Source: JAJPIG01 sp035531675 (GTDB lineage Bacteria; Desulfobacterota; Binatia; Binatales; Binataceae). Taken from it: a DNA stretch of 64,000 nucleotides. Shown piece by piece: positions 6,941-14,940 of this stretch. The notes below the pieces were generated by a model. It ran no database searches and was not told the DNA's origin. It saw only the letters and a program-made list of their open reading frames with translations. Positions within the stretch are counted from its first letter, which is position 1; the number at the start of each line of letters is the position of its first letter. The stretch is from NCBI GenBank assembly GCA_035531675.1, contig DATKSL010000008.1:1-64000 (forward strand), given 5' to 3'. Position numbers and translations under genes: made by a program.

Positions 6941-9352
6941 CTAATGCGTGGCCGCGGATGCGGACCAGGGGAAGTACCACTTGACTCCAGCGTAAACGGC
7001 TCTGCGCGGGCCGTACTGCGGGGCGAATACCCCAATCCCCGAGCCGCTGCGCAGCTGGTAAATCCAGTCGCCCAGATTCACTGCCACCAGTCGCGTATCG
7101 AACCGTCCGACCCGCGGGATCGTCAGGCTTTTGACGATACCGGCATTGAACTGGACATAGAAGGGCTGATTACCGGTATTGGCGAAACCGCTGCGCAGGC
7201 CGCTGGCGTAATTGCCGTCGAGGGTGAGCAGAAAGCCGCCGAGGTTGTAGGCGGTTCCCCAGGAAGCGGTATAAGTCTGGTCGTGATCAAGGAATACATA
7301 GTGCGATTTGATATAGGCGAGCTCGGCGGGGTCGAACAGAAATTGATCCGAAACGATATTAGTTCCCTGCGCCACCGAGTATGCGAAGTTAGCATAGGCC
7401 GTGAGCTTTTTGAGATTGAGCGAGGTGGTTAATTCGACTCCGTACTGGCGGCCCTTGTCATAGTTGAAAGGAGTATAGATCAGGGTCGGTCCGAACTGGC
7501 CTTCGTCGATCAGATCGCTCGACTTCTTGTAGTAGCTATCGAGATTCAGCTTGAGCCCGTGCGGAAGCTTCTGCGTCGCACCGACGTCGAAGTAATGGGC
7601 GCGCTCGGGCGAGATGGTGGAATCGCGCGTCACCGCGGGCTCGTTGGTAGTGCCGGCAAACTTGCCGATATCCTCGCCCGATACCGCTTCGAGCGGCGGC
7701 GGCGTGAAGTAGCGCGCGTAGGCCGCGTGCAGCGCGGTGCGCTCGAAAAGCTGGTAGGCGACCGCCACCCGCGGACTGGCCTGGTCGGAGCGGGTGAGGC
7801 CGTCGTAGAGGTCGAAGCGCACCCCGTAGTTGATGGTCAGCTTCGGCAGCGGACGCCATTCGTCCTGCAGGTAGATGCCATAAAGCCACGCGACTTCGGC
7901 GCCGTTGTCGACTACGTTGATCGGGACGTCGCTGGTCTGGAAGCCTGGGCCGCCGGGAAAGACCCGCGCGTGATTATCGATCTCGGCGCGCTCGCCGGTG
8001 AAATAGTAACCGGCCCGGACCGTATGATGCGCCCAGCCGCGCCATGTAAAATCGCCCTCGGAGCCGCTCACCCAATCGCCGCGAAAGACGCGCGAGGCAA
8101 CTCCATTATAGATCAGGTCGCCGGCCGGGTCGGGATGAAAGGACAGCGTCGAGTAACGATTGAAAACTGATACCTGGTAGTCGATGTCATTCGGCAGCAC
8201 GCCCTGCAGCGCCACGACACCGTAGTAATTCTGCTCGAATTGAGTTTCCTGAAGTCCTGCCGAAGGATAGTCGCTGATCCCGGACAACATGAAGGCGGGC
8301 GACTGGTCCGGATTTGCCGGGATTTGAAAGTGCGACACATTGAAGCCGCCGAACGCGGCCAGGCGCGTCGTGGGGCTCAGAAAATACGACAGATAGCCGA
8401 ACCCGTTGCCCTGGTTGGTATCGTCGTGGATCGCCTCGGGACCGGGCGTGGGGGGCGCGAGCCCGCGATTATTCTGCAGATAATAACCGGTCGCGTAGTA
8501 GTCCAGCTTGCCCTTGGTGCCGCCGACCTCGAAGTTCGGTTGCAGGGTGCCGCGCTGGCCGCCGTACGTCTCGAGGTCGCCGCCCTGCAGGCTCGCGCCA
8601 CTCTTGGTCTGGATCTCGACCACCGCCGCGGTGTGATAGCCATACTGCGCCGGCAGCGCGCCTTCCAGCAGTGAGATGCTGCGGGCGAAGCGCGGGCTGA
8701 AGGTCTCCGAAAATCCGGAGGTGATACCCTCGGGGATTTCGATGCCGTTGAGGCGGTACTGGATGTCCGCATGTTCGCCGCGGATATGCAGCCCGCCGTT
8801 GGAGTCCTGCGCGACGCCTGGGGCCTGCAGCAGCACGCTGCTCATCGAGCTATTGGCGCCCTGCGGCAGCTCCTTGACCGCCTGCTCGCTGAAGCGGTAG
8901 ACGCTACCGCCGGTTTCGGGACTGAGCCCGTTGCGCGCGCGGTTGAGCCGCTTGGCGACCACCGCCAGGCTCAACGCCTGCTCGGCGGCGAGCGCGACCG
9001 TGATCGGCTTGGCATTCGAGCCGCCGACCGTGACGATCGCTACTCCGGGCTTGAAGCCGCCGTGATGGGCGTCGAGCTCGTAGGTGCCGTGCGCCACCGC
9101 CGCGAAGCTGAAGTGGCCGTGGGAATCGGTGACGCCGCGCCTAAGCGCCCGCCCGTTGGCGCCCTTGAGCGTCACCTTCGCCCCCGCGATCGGCCGTCCC
9201 AAAGAATCCTCGACGGTACCGCTCAGGCCTCGCGATGGCCGAGGGTTGGTTGCGGCCGCCGCAGCGATCGAACCGGTCATCTGCAGCAAAATCATCGATG
9301 CCCCGACCAGCAAGGCAATAACTTTATGCGTCATCAGCTCCCACCCGCGCAT
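6941..9352 (-). CDS. TonB-dependent outer-membrane receptor with N-terminal carboxypeptidase-regulatory domain
   Basis: This 803-residue protein has a signal peptide (VIALLVGASMILLQMTGSIAAAAA), a beta-sandwich regulatory-like domain (about residues 40-115: LSGTVEDSLGRPIAGAKVTLKG), a plug domain (SSVLLQAPGVAQDSNGGLHIRGEHADIQYRLNGIEIPEG), and a long beta-barrel with repeated aromatic-ended strands (YYATGYYLQNN, YGIYLQDEWRPLPKLTINYG). It ends in VKWYFPWSASAATH, so the barrel end is not the usual terminal Phe. The extra N-terminal domain is typical of receptors from Acidobacteria and Bacteroidetes-like groups. It is followed by its own exbB-exbD-tonB, which suggests a dedicated energised uptake system. 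The cargo is unknown; the upstream Cys/His-rich small protein hints at a metal. An ATG at 9334 is an alternative start. Confidence 0.88.
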   Translation of the reverse strand: MRGWELMTHKVIALLVGASMILLQMTGSIAAAAATNPRPSRGLSGTVEDSLGRPIAGAKVTLKGANGRALRRGVTDSHGHFSFAAVAHGTYELDAHHGGFKPGVAIVTVGGSNAKPITVALAAEQALSLAVVAKRLNRARNGLSPETGGSVYRFSEQAVKELPQGANSSMSSVLLQAPGVAQDSNGGLHIRGEHADIQYRLNGIEIPEGITSGFSETFSPRFARSISLLEGALPAQYGYHTAAVVEIQTKSGASLQGGDLETYGGQRGTLQPNFEVGGTKGKLDYYATGYYLQNNRGLAPPTPGPEAIHDDTNQGNGFGYLSYFLSPTTRLAAFGGFNVSHFQIPANPDQSPAFMLSGISDYPSAGLQETQFEQNYYGVVALQGVLPNDIDYQVSVFNRYSTLSFHPDPAGDLIYNGVASRVFRGDWVSGSEGDFTWRGWAHHTVRAGYYFTGERAEIDNHARVFPGGPGFQTSDVPINVVDNGAEVAWLYGIYLQDEWRPLPKLTINYGVRFDLYDGLTRSDQASPRVAVAYQLFERTALHAAYARYFTPPPLEAVSGEDIGKFAGTTNEPAVTRDSTISPERAHYFDVGATQKLPHGLKLNLDSYYKKSSDLIDEGQFGPTLIYTPFNYDKGRQYGVELTTSLNLKKLTAYANFAYSVAQGTNIVSDQFLFDPAELAYIKSHYVFLDHDQTYTASWGTAYNLGGFLLTLDGNYASGLRSGFANTGNQPFYVQFNAGIVKSLTIPRVGRFDTRLVAVNLGDWIYQLRSGSGIGVFAPQYGPRRAVYAGVKWYFPWSASAATH

Positions 9353-9431
9353 CGCCGGCGATGCGATCGAAACCGCCGCCGGCCGTGCCTGCTACACACG
9401 CCGTTGGAAAAAAAGCTCGCGAAGCTGAAGC

Positions 9432-9767
9432 TTAGAGCGCGGCGGGGGGCGCCCTGCCGAACAGGCAGGTCTTTACCGATGAGCGCAGCGGGCTCGAGGC
9501 CGTGGCAATCGGCAAGGCTTCGACCAGCGGTGGCCGCGCGACAACTATCGGCGGGCTGGCGCTGGCCGGACAATTGAAATGCAGCAGGCAGAGCGCGCAC
9601 AGGCCGTCGTTGGCCACGACCTGCGCGTTGGCATGAAAACCCTTGTCAAAGGCAAACGGATGGACGTGGGCGAGGGCGAGAAATTGCGCGCTCAGCAGCA
9701 ACGCGGCAATCGCCAGCGCGCGCCTGCCGGCCTGGTATCGAAAACGGCTCTCTGCTCGCTGCTGCAC
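9432..9767 (-). CDS. Small secreted Cys/His protein, DUF2946-like, upstream of the TonB receptor
   Basis: This 111-residue protein starts at a GTG and has an N-terminal hydrophobic segment (ALAIAALLLSAQFLALA). The mature part contains a HVHPF pair and a CALCLLHFNCP cluster of three cysteines and a histidine. A short secreted CxxC/His protein beside a TonB-dependent receptor matches the pattern of DUF2946-type proteins, which in proteobacteria often sit next to copper-related receptors. That family resemblance is weak and from memory. It is on the same strand as the receptor, 79 bp upstream, so co-expression is plausible. If it binds metal, the receptor cargo could be that metal or a chelate of it. 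Confidence 0.5.
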   Translation of the reverse strand: MQQRAESRFRYQAGRRALAIAALLLSAQFLALAHVHPFAFDKGFHANAQVVANDGLCALCLLHFNCPASASPPIVVARPPLVEALPIATASSPLRSSVKTCLFGRAPPAAL

Positions 9768-9893
9768 CGTCTCAGCCGGACGCCCCGACTAGGGAGCAGC
9801 GCCACGGCATGATCACCCTGCCAAAAGATCGGTGACGGCGCAACGCACAGCTCGATTGCGCCCGGCGAGCGCCGACGAGGCCGTGCCGCCCGG

Positions 9894-10457
9894 CTACGGA
9901 CCGTTGGTGCTGAAACCGCTGAAGATAAGCTTCTGCGGGACGTTGAAGTTGTAGAAATTGAGCTTGCCGGTGACCTTGCCGAAACCGACTTTGATACCGC
10001 TCAGGTCGGTCAGTCCCCAGGTCCCGCCGAGCGGCGCGGCGCGCGGCTTGAAGTTGCTGTCGAGCAGACACATCGAGCCGGTAAAATCGAGCCGCTCGGA
10101 GTCGCGATTACCGGGCATAAACGCACTGGCATAGATCGGCGAACATTGCGCGTTCGGGCTCCATCCGACCGCCGGCCCGCCCAGATCGAAGGTGATATCG
10201 ATCTCGGCGCCGTCCTTGACCGTACGGCCGAGCACATTGCCGGTGGCGCGCCCGGTCAGTTCGAGACAATCGCAGATTCCGCTCGGGCACTGGCTGTTGA
10301 AATCCGAACTGCCGCAAAAGCCGGTGGTATTCAGGACGCTGCTGCTGCTGATGAAAGTGGCGGTGTAGGGCGCCGCCCAGGCTGCGGGCGCCGGCCCGAA
10401 TCCGGACAGTATCGCCGCGATGGCGCTCCACAGGCATAGTCGTCGCACTTGAGGCAC
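9894..10457 (-). CDS. Secreted protein of unknown function
   Basis: This is a 187-residue protein with a GTG start and a signal peptide (LCLWSAIAAILSGFGPAPAAWAA). The mature region has six or more cysteines (GFCGSSDFNSQCPSGICDCLE, NAQCSPIY, GSMCLLD), suggesting disulfide bonds in the periplasm or outside the cell, and beta-rich segments (ERLDFTGSM, VTGKLNFYNFNVPQKLIFSGF). I do not recognise the family. It is on the same strand as the small protein and TonB receptor downstream, with 126 bp between. Coding character is supported by the signal peptide and the clean frame. Confidence 0.5.
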   Translation of the reverse strand: MPQVRRLCLWSAIAAILSGFGPAPAAWAAPYTATFISSSSVLNTTGFCGSSDFNSQCPSGICDCLELTGRATGNVLGRTVKDGAEIDITFDLGGPAVGWSPNAQCSPIYASAFMPGNRDSERLDFTGSMCLLDSNFKPRAAPLGGTWGLTDLSGIKVGFGKVTGKLNFYNFNVPQKLIFSGFSTNGP

Positions 10458-10584
10458 CCCCCGCGTTCAACGCTAGCGGTCCGACCGCAGCCAAGCCAGT
10501 GGGCTCCTCTCCTGCCCGCATTAAAGGAGCGGCCTTGCTTGTCAGCCTAGGGGCGGCTAAGAGGGACGGCGAGAGGACCCCAAG

Positions 10585-10887
10585 ATGGAAGAGTCGACGG
10601 CGCGTTTCCCGTTGTTGGTTTTCTACTGCACGGTGCTGGAGATTATCGGCTGGACCGCGATCTTCGTCGGCGGCGTAGTCGCACTGGTAGCGCTGAGCGT
10701 AATCCTGTTGCATCTGCCGAATAATATCGATCGCGACCTGGCGTCCTTCGATCTGCTGCCCGGCGGCCTCGGCCTGTTGTTCGGCGGCGTCTTTACGGGC
10801 GCGGTGGCGGAGCTGTTGCGGGTGTTCGTCGCGATCGAGCATAACACCCGGGTGATGGCCGGCGGCGAAACCCGCCATCTGAACTGA
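10585..10887 (+). CDS. Small two-helix membrane protein of unknown function
   Basis: This 100-residue protein has two clear hydrophobic segments, FPLLVFYCTVLEIIGWTAIF-VGGVVALVALSVILL and LLPGGLGLLFGGVFTGAVAELL, separated by a charged loop (PNNIDRDLASFD). The C-terminus is cytoplasmic-like and polar. I do not recognise the family. The start ATG follows a purine-rich GAGAGGACC stretch. It stands alone, divergent from the secreted protein upstream, and is followed by 365 bp without a convincing gene. Confidence 0.5.
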   Translation: MEESTARFPLLVFYCTVLEIIGWTAIFVGGVVALVALSVILLHLPNNIDRDLASFDLLPGGLGLLFGGVFTGAVAELLRVFVAIEHNTRVMAGGETRHLN

Positions 10888-11252
10888 CGTTCATCCCGCC
10901 ACAGTGGCATCTGCGATGCCTCGCCGGTGACCAGCAAGGGCGGTCGCGCCATTGCTTGAGGGGCGGCGGCCGGGCGATCTGACCCGCGCGTCGCGCTCCG
11001 GCGCCCGGCTACCCCGAAGAGCAGAGAAGGCTCTGTGGGCCAAGCCGCCGGTCGCCCCGAAATACTCACTCACTCGGTACTCTGGATAACACAAACCCCC
11101 GGTAGGACGCGGTCCGGCTGATACTTCTGTTGTTCTCCCGGATCAACCCCGTTAGGGTCAAGATGGTAGCGTTCCATCTCAATGAGGTGACTCACTTGCT
11201 CAGCGCAAATCAGGAGCAGTGGTTCTCCAACTAATAACGGAGGTTCCAGAAA
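10888..11252. other. Intergenic region without a supported gene
   Basis: About 365 bp between two small plus-strand genes. A minus-strand frame crosses its right end but overlaps the next gene and has no recognisable protein character. A small inverted repeat GGCATC-TGC-GATGCC (10906-10920) sits just after the upstream stop and has no T-run. The GGAGG at the right end belongs to the next gene. Nothing else was identified. Confidence 0.4.
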
Positions 11253-11567
11253 ATGAAACTTTTTGTACCAATAATGGCAACCGCTGCTCTCGCCGTCTGT
11301 GTCGGTGCAAGTGGACTCGCATGGTCGCAAACGACCGAAAACTCGAGTTCTCAAACCACCACGACCAGCGCAATGGCGCCTGCAGCCGTGACGAAAAAGA
11401 CCACTACGGTTACCGCTCCCGCCACGACCAGTGAGACCACCACCAGCACTGCCAATATGCCCGCTCAGCCCTCAATGGCGGAGGAAAACCACACTGACAG
11501 CACTACTTACGGGCCGCTGGGTAATAAGACTGTGACCCATGACAGCTCGACGACTAACAGTCCGTGA
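11253..11567 (+). CDS. Small secreted Thr/Ser-rich protein
   Basis: This is a 104-residue protein behind a GGAGG with normal spacing. It has a signal peptide (MKLFVPIMATAALAVCVGAS, cleavage near GLAWS-QTT) and a mature part that is almost entirely Thr, Ser, Ala and Pro, with runs such as QTTTTSAMAPAAVTKKTTTV and TTSETTTSTANMPAQ. This is typical of an unstructured periplasmic or surface protein rather than an enzyme. The mature part has no cysteine. AT content is higher than in the neighbours. The family and function are unknown to me. Confidence 0.55.
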   Translation: MKLFVPIMATAALAVCVGASGLAWSQTTENSSSQTTTTSAMAPAAVTKKTTTVTAPATTSETTTSTANMPAQPSMAEENHTDSTTYGPLGNKTVTHDSSTTNSP

Positions 11568-11710
11568 GCTAAAGGGCTGAGAGTATTTGACTATTCGAAA
11601 AGTGGTGAACTGAGCAAAGATGCATCAATAGTCATTCGACCGTCATCATTTACATTGATGATTTGAAACTCCCTCACGAGGCGGAACCGGAGCCCTGCAC
11701 GCTTTCTTAT

Positions 11711-11736
11711 CCCCTCCCCCGGATTGGGGGGAGGGG
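11711..11736. repeat. Perfect 10-bp inverted repeat in a 457-bp intergenic region (11568-12024)
   Basis: CCCCTCCCCC (11711-11720) pairs exactly with GGGGGAGGGG (11727-11736) around a 6-nt loop, and is followed by G-rich tracts up to about 11750. It has no T-run, so it is not a standard intrinsic terminator. Short C/G hairpins of this kind often occur as dispersed intergenic repeats. The rest of 11568-12024 holds no convincing gene; its right end holds the promoter and ribosome-binding site of the next bicupin. Confidence 0.5.
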
Positions 11737-11939
11737 CAGGGTTGGGGGTAGGACCCTCATCAGCGGCGCGCAGATGGCGGCGCGCACCGCGTCTGCTGAC
11801 AGAGGGACCGCAGCAACAGCTACGCGGCACCCCGAAAATCGGCGCCGCCACCGACCTCCTTGCTCGGCGCGAGGGTTAGATCGCTCTGCTCCGCTCGAGA
11901 GGCCTTCTATCGAGTAGCAAGTGGTCGGCACGCCTGCGT

Positions 11940-11969
11940 TTGACATCCCATCCCCGGTTCGTCTCTGAT
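11940..11969 (+). promoter_or_regulatory. Candidate sigma-70-type promoter for the bicupin at 12025
   Basis: A perfect -35 hexamer TTGACA (11940-11945) is followed after 18 bases by TCTGAT (11964-11969), matching 4 of 6 bases of the -10 consensus. Transcription would start near 11977, giving a leader of about 48 nt that contains the GAGGAG ribosome-binding site before the ATG at 12025. Confidence 0.45.
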
Positions 11970-12024
11970 ACCATTCCGGTAGGGAACCGTCCCGAGCGAA
12001 GCGTCCATCGAGGAGAAGCGAACC

Positions 12025-13083
12025 ATGCGAGAGCAGCCCAAGCGCACACCCGAACGCGAGGCCTATTACGCCCGCATCCGGAACAAAAACCTGACCCCGT
12101 TGTGGGAGGTCCTCAAGGGCATCCAGACCAACGAGCCCAAGCCGCACGAGTTGCCGACGCTGTGGAAATACGACCAGGACGTGAAGCCGGCGTTGATGGA
12201 GTCGGGCTCGGTGATCTCGGCGCGCGAGGCCGACCGCCGCGTGCTGATCCTCGAGAATCCCGGCCTGCGCGACTACTTCTTCCCCTGTATCACCCACTCG
12301 CTGTTCGCCGGACTGCAGATGATCATGCCGGGCGAGGTCGCCCCCAGCCATCGCCACACCCAGGGCGCGCTGCGCTTCATCATCGAGGGCGAAGGCGCCT
12401 ACACCGCGGTCAACGGCGAGAAGACCACCATGCGGCCCGGCGATTTCGTGATCACGCCGAGCTGGACCTGGCACGACCATGGCAACGAGACCGACCAGCC
12501 GATGGTATGGCTCGACGGCCTCGATATCCCGATCGTCGACATGCTCAACTGCAGCTTCTTCGAGCCCTACCCCGAGGACCAGTTTCCGATCGACCGGCCC
12601 GAGGGCGATTCCGAGGCCCGCTGGGCGACCGGGATGGTGCCCGACGGTCATCAGCATCGCGTCCCCACCAGCCCGATCCTCAACTACAGCTACACCCGCA
12701 CGCGCGAGGCGCTGGAGCGGATGGCGGCGCGCGGCGACTACGACGATTGTCACGGGCTCAAGATGAACTATATCAACCCGGTCACCGGCGAGTGGGCGAT
12801 GCCGACCATCGGCACCTCGATGCGGCTGCTGCCCAAGGGCTTTTCCGGGACGCCGTTTCGCTCGACCGACGGCACGGTTTACGTGGTATGCGAGGGCGAG
12901 GGGCGCACGGTGGTCAACGGCACCAGCTTCGAATGGGGTCCGCGCGATGTTTTCGTGGTCCCGACCTGGTGCTGGCATTACCATGAGACCAACGGCAACG
13001 AGGCGGTGATCTTCAGCTACTCGGACCGCCCGGTGCACGAGAAGCTGGGGCTTTACCGGGAGCAGCGCGGGAAGCGCGCGTGA
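12025..13083 (+). CDS. Bicupin, gentisate 1,2-dioxygenase-family (metal site in N-terminal cupin)
   Basis: This 352-residue protein has the standard gentisate-dioxygenase layout. The first cupin (about residues 95-165) has the ligands in PSHRHTQGALRFIIEGEG and in WTWHDHGNE; the second (about 270-345: RSTDGTVYVVCEGEGRTVVNG, WCWHYHETN) is also cupin-like. The starting motif LWKYDQDVKPALMESGSVI is typical of the group. Known members open the ring of gentisate, 1-hydroxy-2-naphthoate or salicylate with Fe(II) and O2. It is translationally coupled to a thioesterase (GTGA overlap), so the natural substrate pathway may pass through a CoA thioester. The exact substrate is not determinable. A candidate promoter and a GAGGAG site precede it. 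Confidence 0.85.
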   Translation: MREQPKRTPEREAYYARIRNKNLTPLWEVLKGIQTNEPKPHELPTLWKYDQDVKPALMESGSVISAREADRRVLILENPGLRDYFFPCITHSLFAGLQMIMPGEVAPSHRHTQGALRFIIEGEGAYTAVNGEKTTMRPGDFVITPSWTWHDHGNETDQPMVWLDGLDIPIVDMLNCSFFEPYPEDQFPIDRPEGDSEARWATGMVPDGHQHRVPTSPILNYSYTRTREALERMAARGDYDDCHGLKMNYINPVTGEWAMPTIGTSMRLLPKGFSGTPFRSTDGTVYVVCEGEGRTVVNGTSFEWGPRDVFVVPTWCWHYHETNGNEAVIFSYSDRPVHEKLGLYREQRGKRA

Positions 13084-13517
13084 GCGCAGCGGCGGCGCGG
13101 CCGCTGGTGAGCCGGCGGACTTTCCGGGTGCAATGGGGCGAGTGCGACGCGGCGCGGATCGTCTTCTATCCGAACTACTTCATATGGTTCGACGAGGCGA
13201 CCGCCGCGCTGCTGGAGAAGGCCGGGATGTCGCAGCGCATGATGGTCGAGGCGGGCGGCGTGGGAATCCCGCTGGTCGACGCGCGCGCCAGCTTTATCAT
13301 TGCGGCCAGCCATGGCGACGACCTCGAGATCGAGAGCTTCGTCGAGCGCTGGGGCAACAAAAGCTTCACCGTCCGGCATCGAATCTACAAGGACGGCAAG
13401 CTGGCGGCCGAGGGCTACGAGACGCGAATCTGGGGGGGGCGCGATCCGGCCGATGAGCGGCGGCTCAAGGCGATGCCGATACCGGCAGAGATCAAGGCGC
13501 GACTCAGCGAGCCCTAG
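13080..13517 (+). CDS. Acyl-CoA thioesterase, 4-hydroxybenzoyl-CoA thioesterase type (hotdog fold)
   Basis: This 145-residue single-hotdog protein has the conserved opening RVQWGECDAARIVFYPNYFIWFDEA. The Asp in GECD/A-R-I-V-F-YPNY occupies the catalytic position of the 4-hydroxybenzoyl-CoA thioesterase/YbgC family. It starts with a GTG that overlaps the stop codon of the upstream bicupin, so the two are co-translated. Hydrolysis of an aromatic or acyl-CoA thioester, releasing CoA for or after ring cleavage, fits the pair. Length and motif match the family well; the substrate is inferred only from the neighbour. Confidence 0.85.
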   Translation: MSAAAARPLVSRRTFRVQWGECDAARIVFYPNYFIWFDEATAALLEKAGMSQRMMVEAGGVGIPLVDARASFIIAASHGDDLEIESFVERWGNKSFTVRHRIYKDGKLAAEGYETRIWGGRDPADERRLKAMPIPAEIKARLSEP

Positions 13518-13571
13518 CCGCGCGATAGATCAGGAACTTGAAGGCAGGGCGGACCGAATTGGCCCGCGTCG

Positions 13572-13760
13572 TCAGGCGCTCTTGCTGACCTTGCCGCTGC
13601 GGATACATCGGGTGCAGACCAGGATTCGCTGCACACCGCCGCCGATCTTGGCGCGGACCTCCTGCAGATTCGGATTCCAGCGCCGCTTGGTCTTGTTGTT
13701 GGCGTGACTCACGCTATTGCCGACCGACGGCCGTTTGTTGCAGATCGCACAATGTCTCAT
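13572..13760 (-). CDS. rpmB: 50S ribosomal protein L28
   Basis: This 62-residue protein reads MRHCAICNKRPSVGNSVSHA and then NNKTKRRWNPNLQ, with a C-terminal CTRCIRSGKV. The two CxxC pairs (CAIC and CTRC) make this a zinc-binding (C+) L28. The ATG at 13760 is the family start; the in-frame extension upstream has no L28 character. It is a structural component of the large ribosomal subunit. It stands alone, on the opposite strand to its neighbours. The zinc form implies a Zur-regulated C- paralogue may exist elsewhere, which cannot be seen here. Confidence 0.97.
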   Translation of the reverse strand: MRHCAICNKRPSVGNSVSHANNKTKRRWNPNLQEVRAKIGGGVQRILVCTRCIRSGKVSKSA

Positions 13761-13878
13761 GGTTGAACCAGCTTCCCGGAGATAACGCCCCCGGAGATAA
13801 CGCCCAAGGATAGCGATATCGGTCGCGCGATCAAAGGGCCCGGGCTCATTCGGTAGCAGCGCTTCCTGCGCCGGAGCC

Positions 13879-14814
13879 GTGTATGATTGCGGCATGCGGC
13901 GGCAAATCAACGACTTTGCCAAACGCGTGTTGTTTCGTGTTCACCGCCTCGGCCTGCGGGCTGGGATCATCGTCACGCCGGTGCACTATTACGGCGCGAT
14001 GCCCAACCTGCTCGAACTCGAGCGGACGCGCGACCGCTGGGCGCAGCGTTCTACCTGGACGGGCGTCGGACTCGATGCGAACGCACAGGCCGAGCAGCTC
14101 GCACAGATCTGCGCGCCTTTCGAAGCCGAATATCGTGGCAATCAGGTCTATCTCGATGCCTGCCGCTCCGACAGCGGTCCGGGCTTCGGCTACCTCGAAG
14201 CCCAAGCGCTTTACGGCGCGATTCGCCACTTCCGGCCGCCCCAGATTATCGAGGTCGGCTCTGGCGTCTCTACCAAGGTGGCGCTGGCGGCCATCGCCCG
14301 CAACGGCAACGGCAGCCGCGTCACCTGCATTGAACCGCACCCGCGCCCATGGCTGCGAAGCGCCGGCGTTACTCTGATAGACAAGCCGGTTCAGGATGTG
14401 CCGGTAAGCCTGTTTCGCGAAAAACTCGGCAAGGATTGCTTGCTGTTCATCGATTCTTCGCACGCGGTCAAAACCGGAAGCGATGTCAACTACCTGATTC
14501 TGGAAGTGCTGCCCGCGCTGGCAAGCGGCGTCATCGTGCACCTCCACGACATCTACTTCCCCTACGATTATCCGCGCGACACGCTCACCAACTTCCTCGG
14601 CAGCACGCAGGAATGCGCGATGCTGCACGCCTTCCTGATCGGCAACGCACGCGTGCGGATTCTCTTTTCGCTGAGCCTGCTCCACTACGACCGGCCCGAG
14701 GTTCTACAGCGCGTGTTTCCGGAATACCGGCCGCAGTCGGGCCGCGACGGATTGCGCGACGAGCACAGCGCTGCCGGCCACTTTCCCTCATCGATCTACC
14801 TGCAGATGCTGTAG
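13879..14814 (+). CDS. Class I SAM-dependent methyltransferase-like protein
   Basis: This is a protein of about 311 residues with a Rossmann methyltransferase core. The SAM-binding motif is IIEVGSGVSTKVALAAIA, followed by RVTCIEPHPRPWL, then DCLLFIDSSHAVKTGSDVNYL and LPALASGVIVHLHDIYFPYDYP. The last two are characteristic of the methyltransferase-24/cephalosporin-hydroxylase-like group, in which the His-Asp of HLHD may matter. The GTG at 13879 is used here; an ATG at 13894 gives a start only five residues shorter, and TATGAT just upstream of it could be a -10 element. The gene is isolated, so the acceptor is unknown; surface polysaccharide or secondary metabolite modification is typical for the group. 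Confidence 0.75.
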   Translation: MYDCGMRRQINDFAKRVLFRVHRLGLRAGIIVTPVHYYGAMPNLLELERTRDRWAQRSTWTGVGLDANAQAEQLAQICAPFEAEYRGNQVYLDACRSDSGPGFGYLEAQALYGAIRHFRPPQIIEVGSGVSTKVALAAIARNGNGSRVTCIEPHPRPWLRSAGVTLIDKPVQDVPVSLFREKLGKDCLLFIDSSHAVKTGSDVNYLILEVLPALASGVIVHLHDIYFPYDYPRDTLTNFLGSTQECAMLHAFLIGNARVRILFSLSLLHYDRPEVLQRVFPEYRPQSGRDGLRDEHSAAGHFPSSIYLQML

Positions 14815-14940
14815 TCAACGGCCGCTGCCCAAACCGCTGGGGGTGCACGCTGCCCCACGCTGCGTACCGGGATGTGGATTGATTCGCGGCCCCGACGCTT
14901 GAGTAGCCGGTCCGAAAACTCCATTGTGTAGGCAGGCCAC

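Noticed and set aside
11070..11354. Small minus-strand frame in the intergenic region
   Set aside because: It overlaps the start of the secreted Thr-rich gene, has no signal or domain, and has no ribosome-binding site.
11707..13038. Minus-strand frame of over 440 codons under the second bicupin
   Set aside because: Shadow of the plus-strand cupin, rich in Arg/Val/Asp, and no family match.
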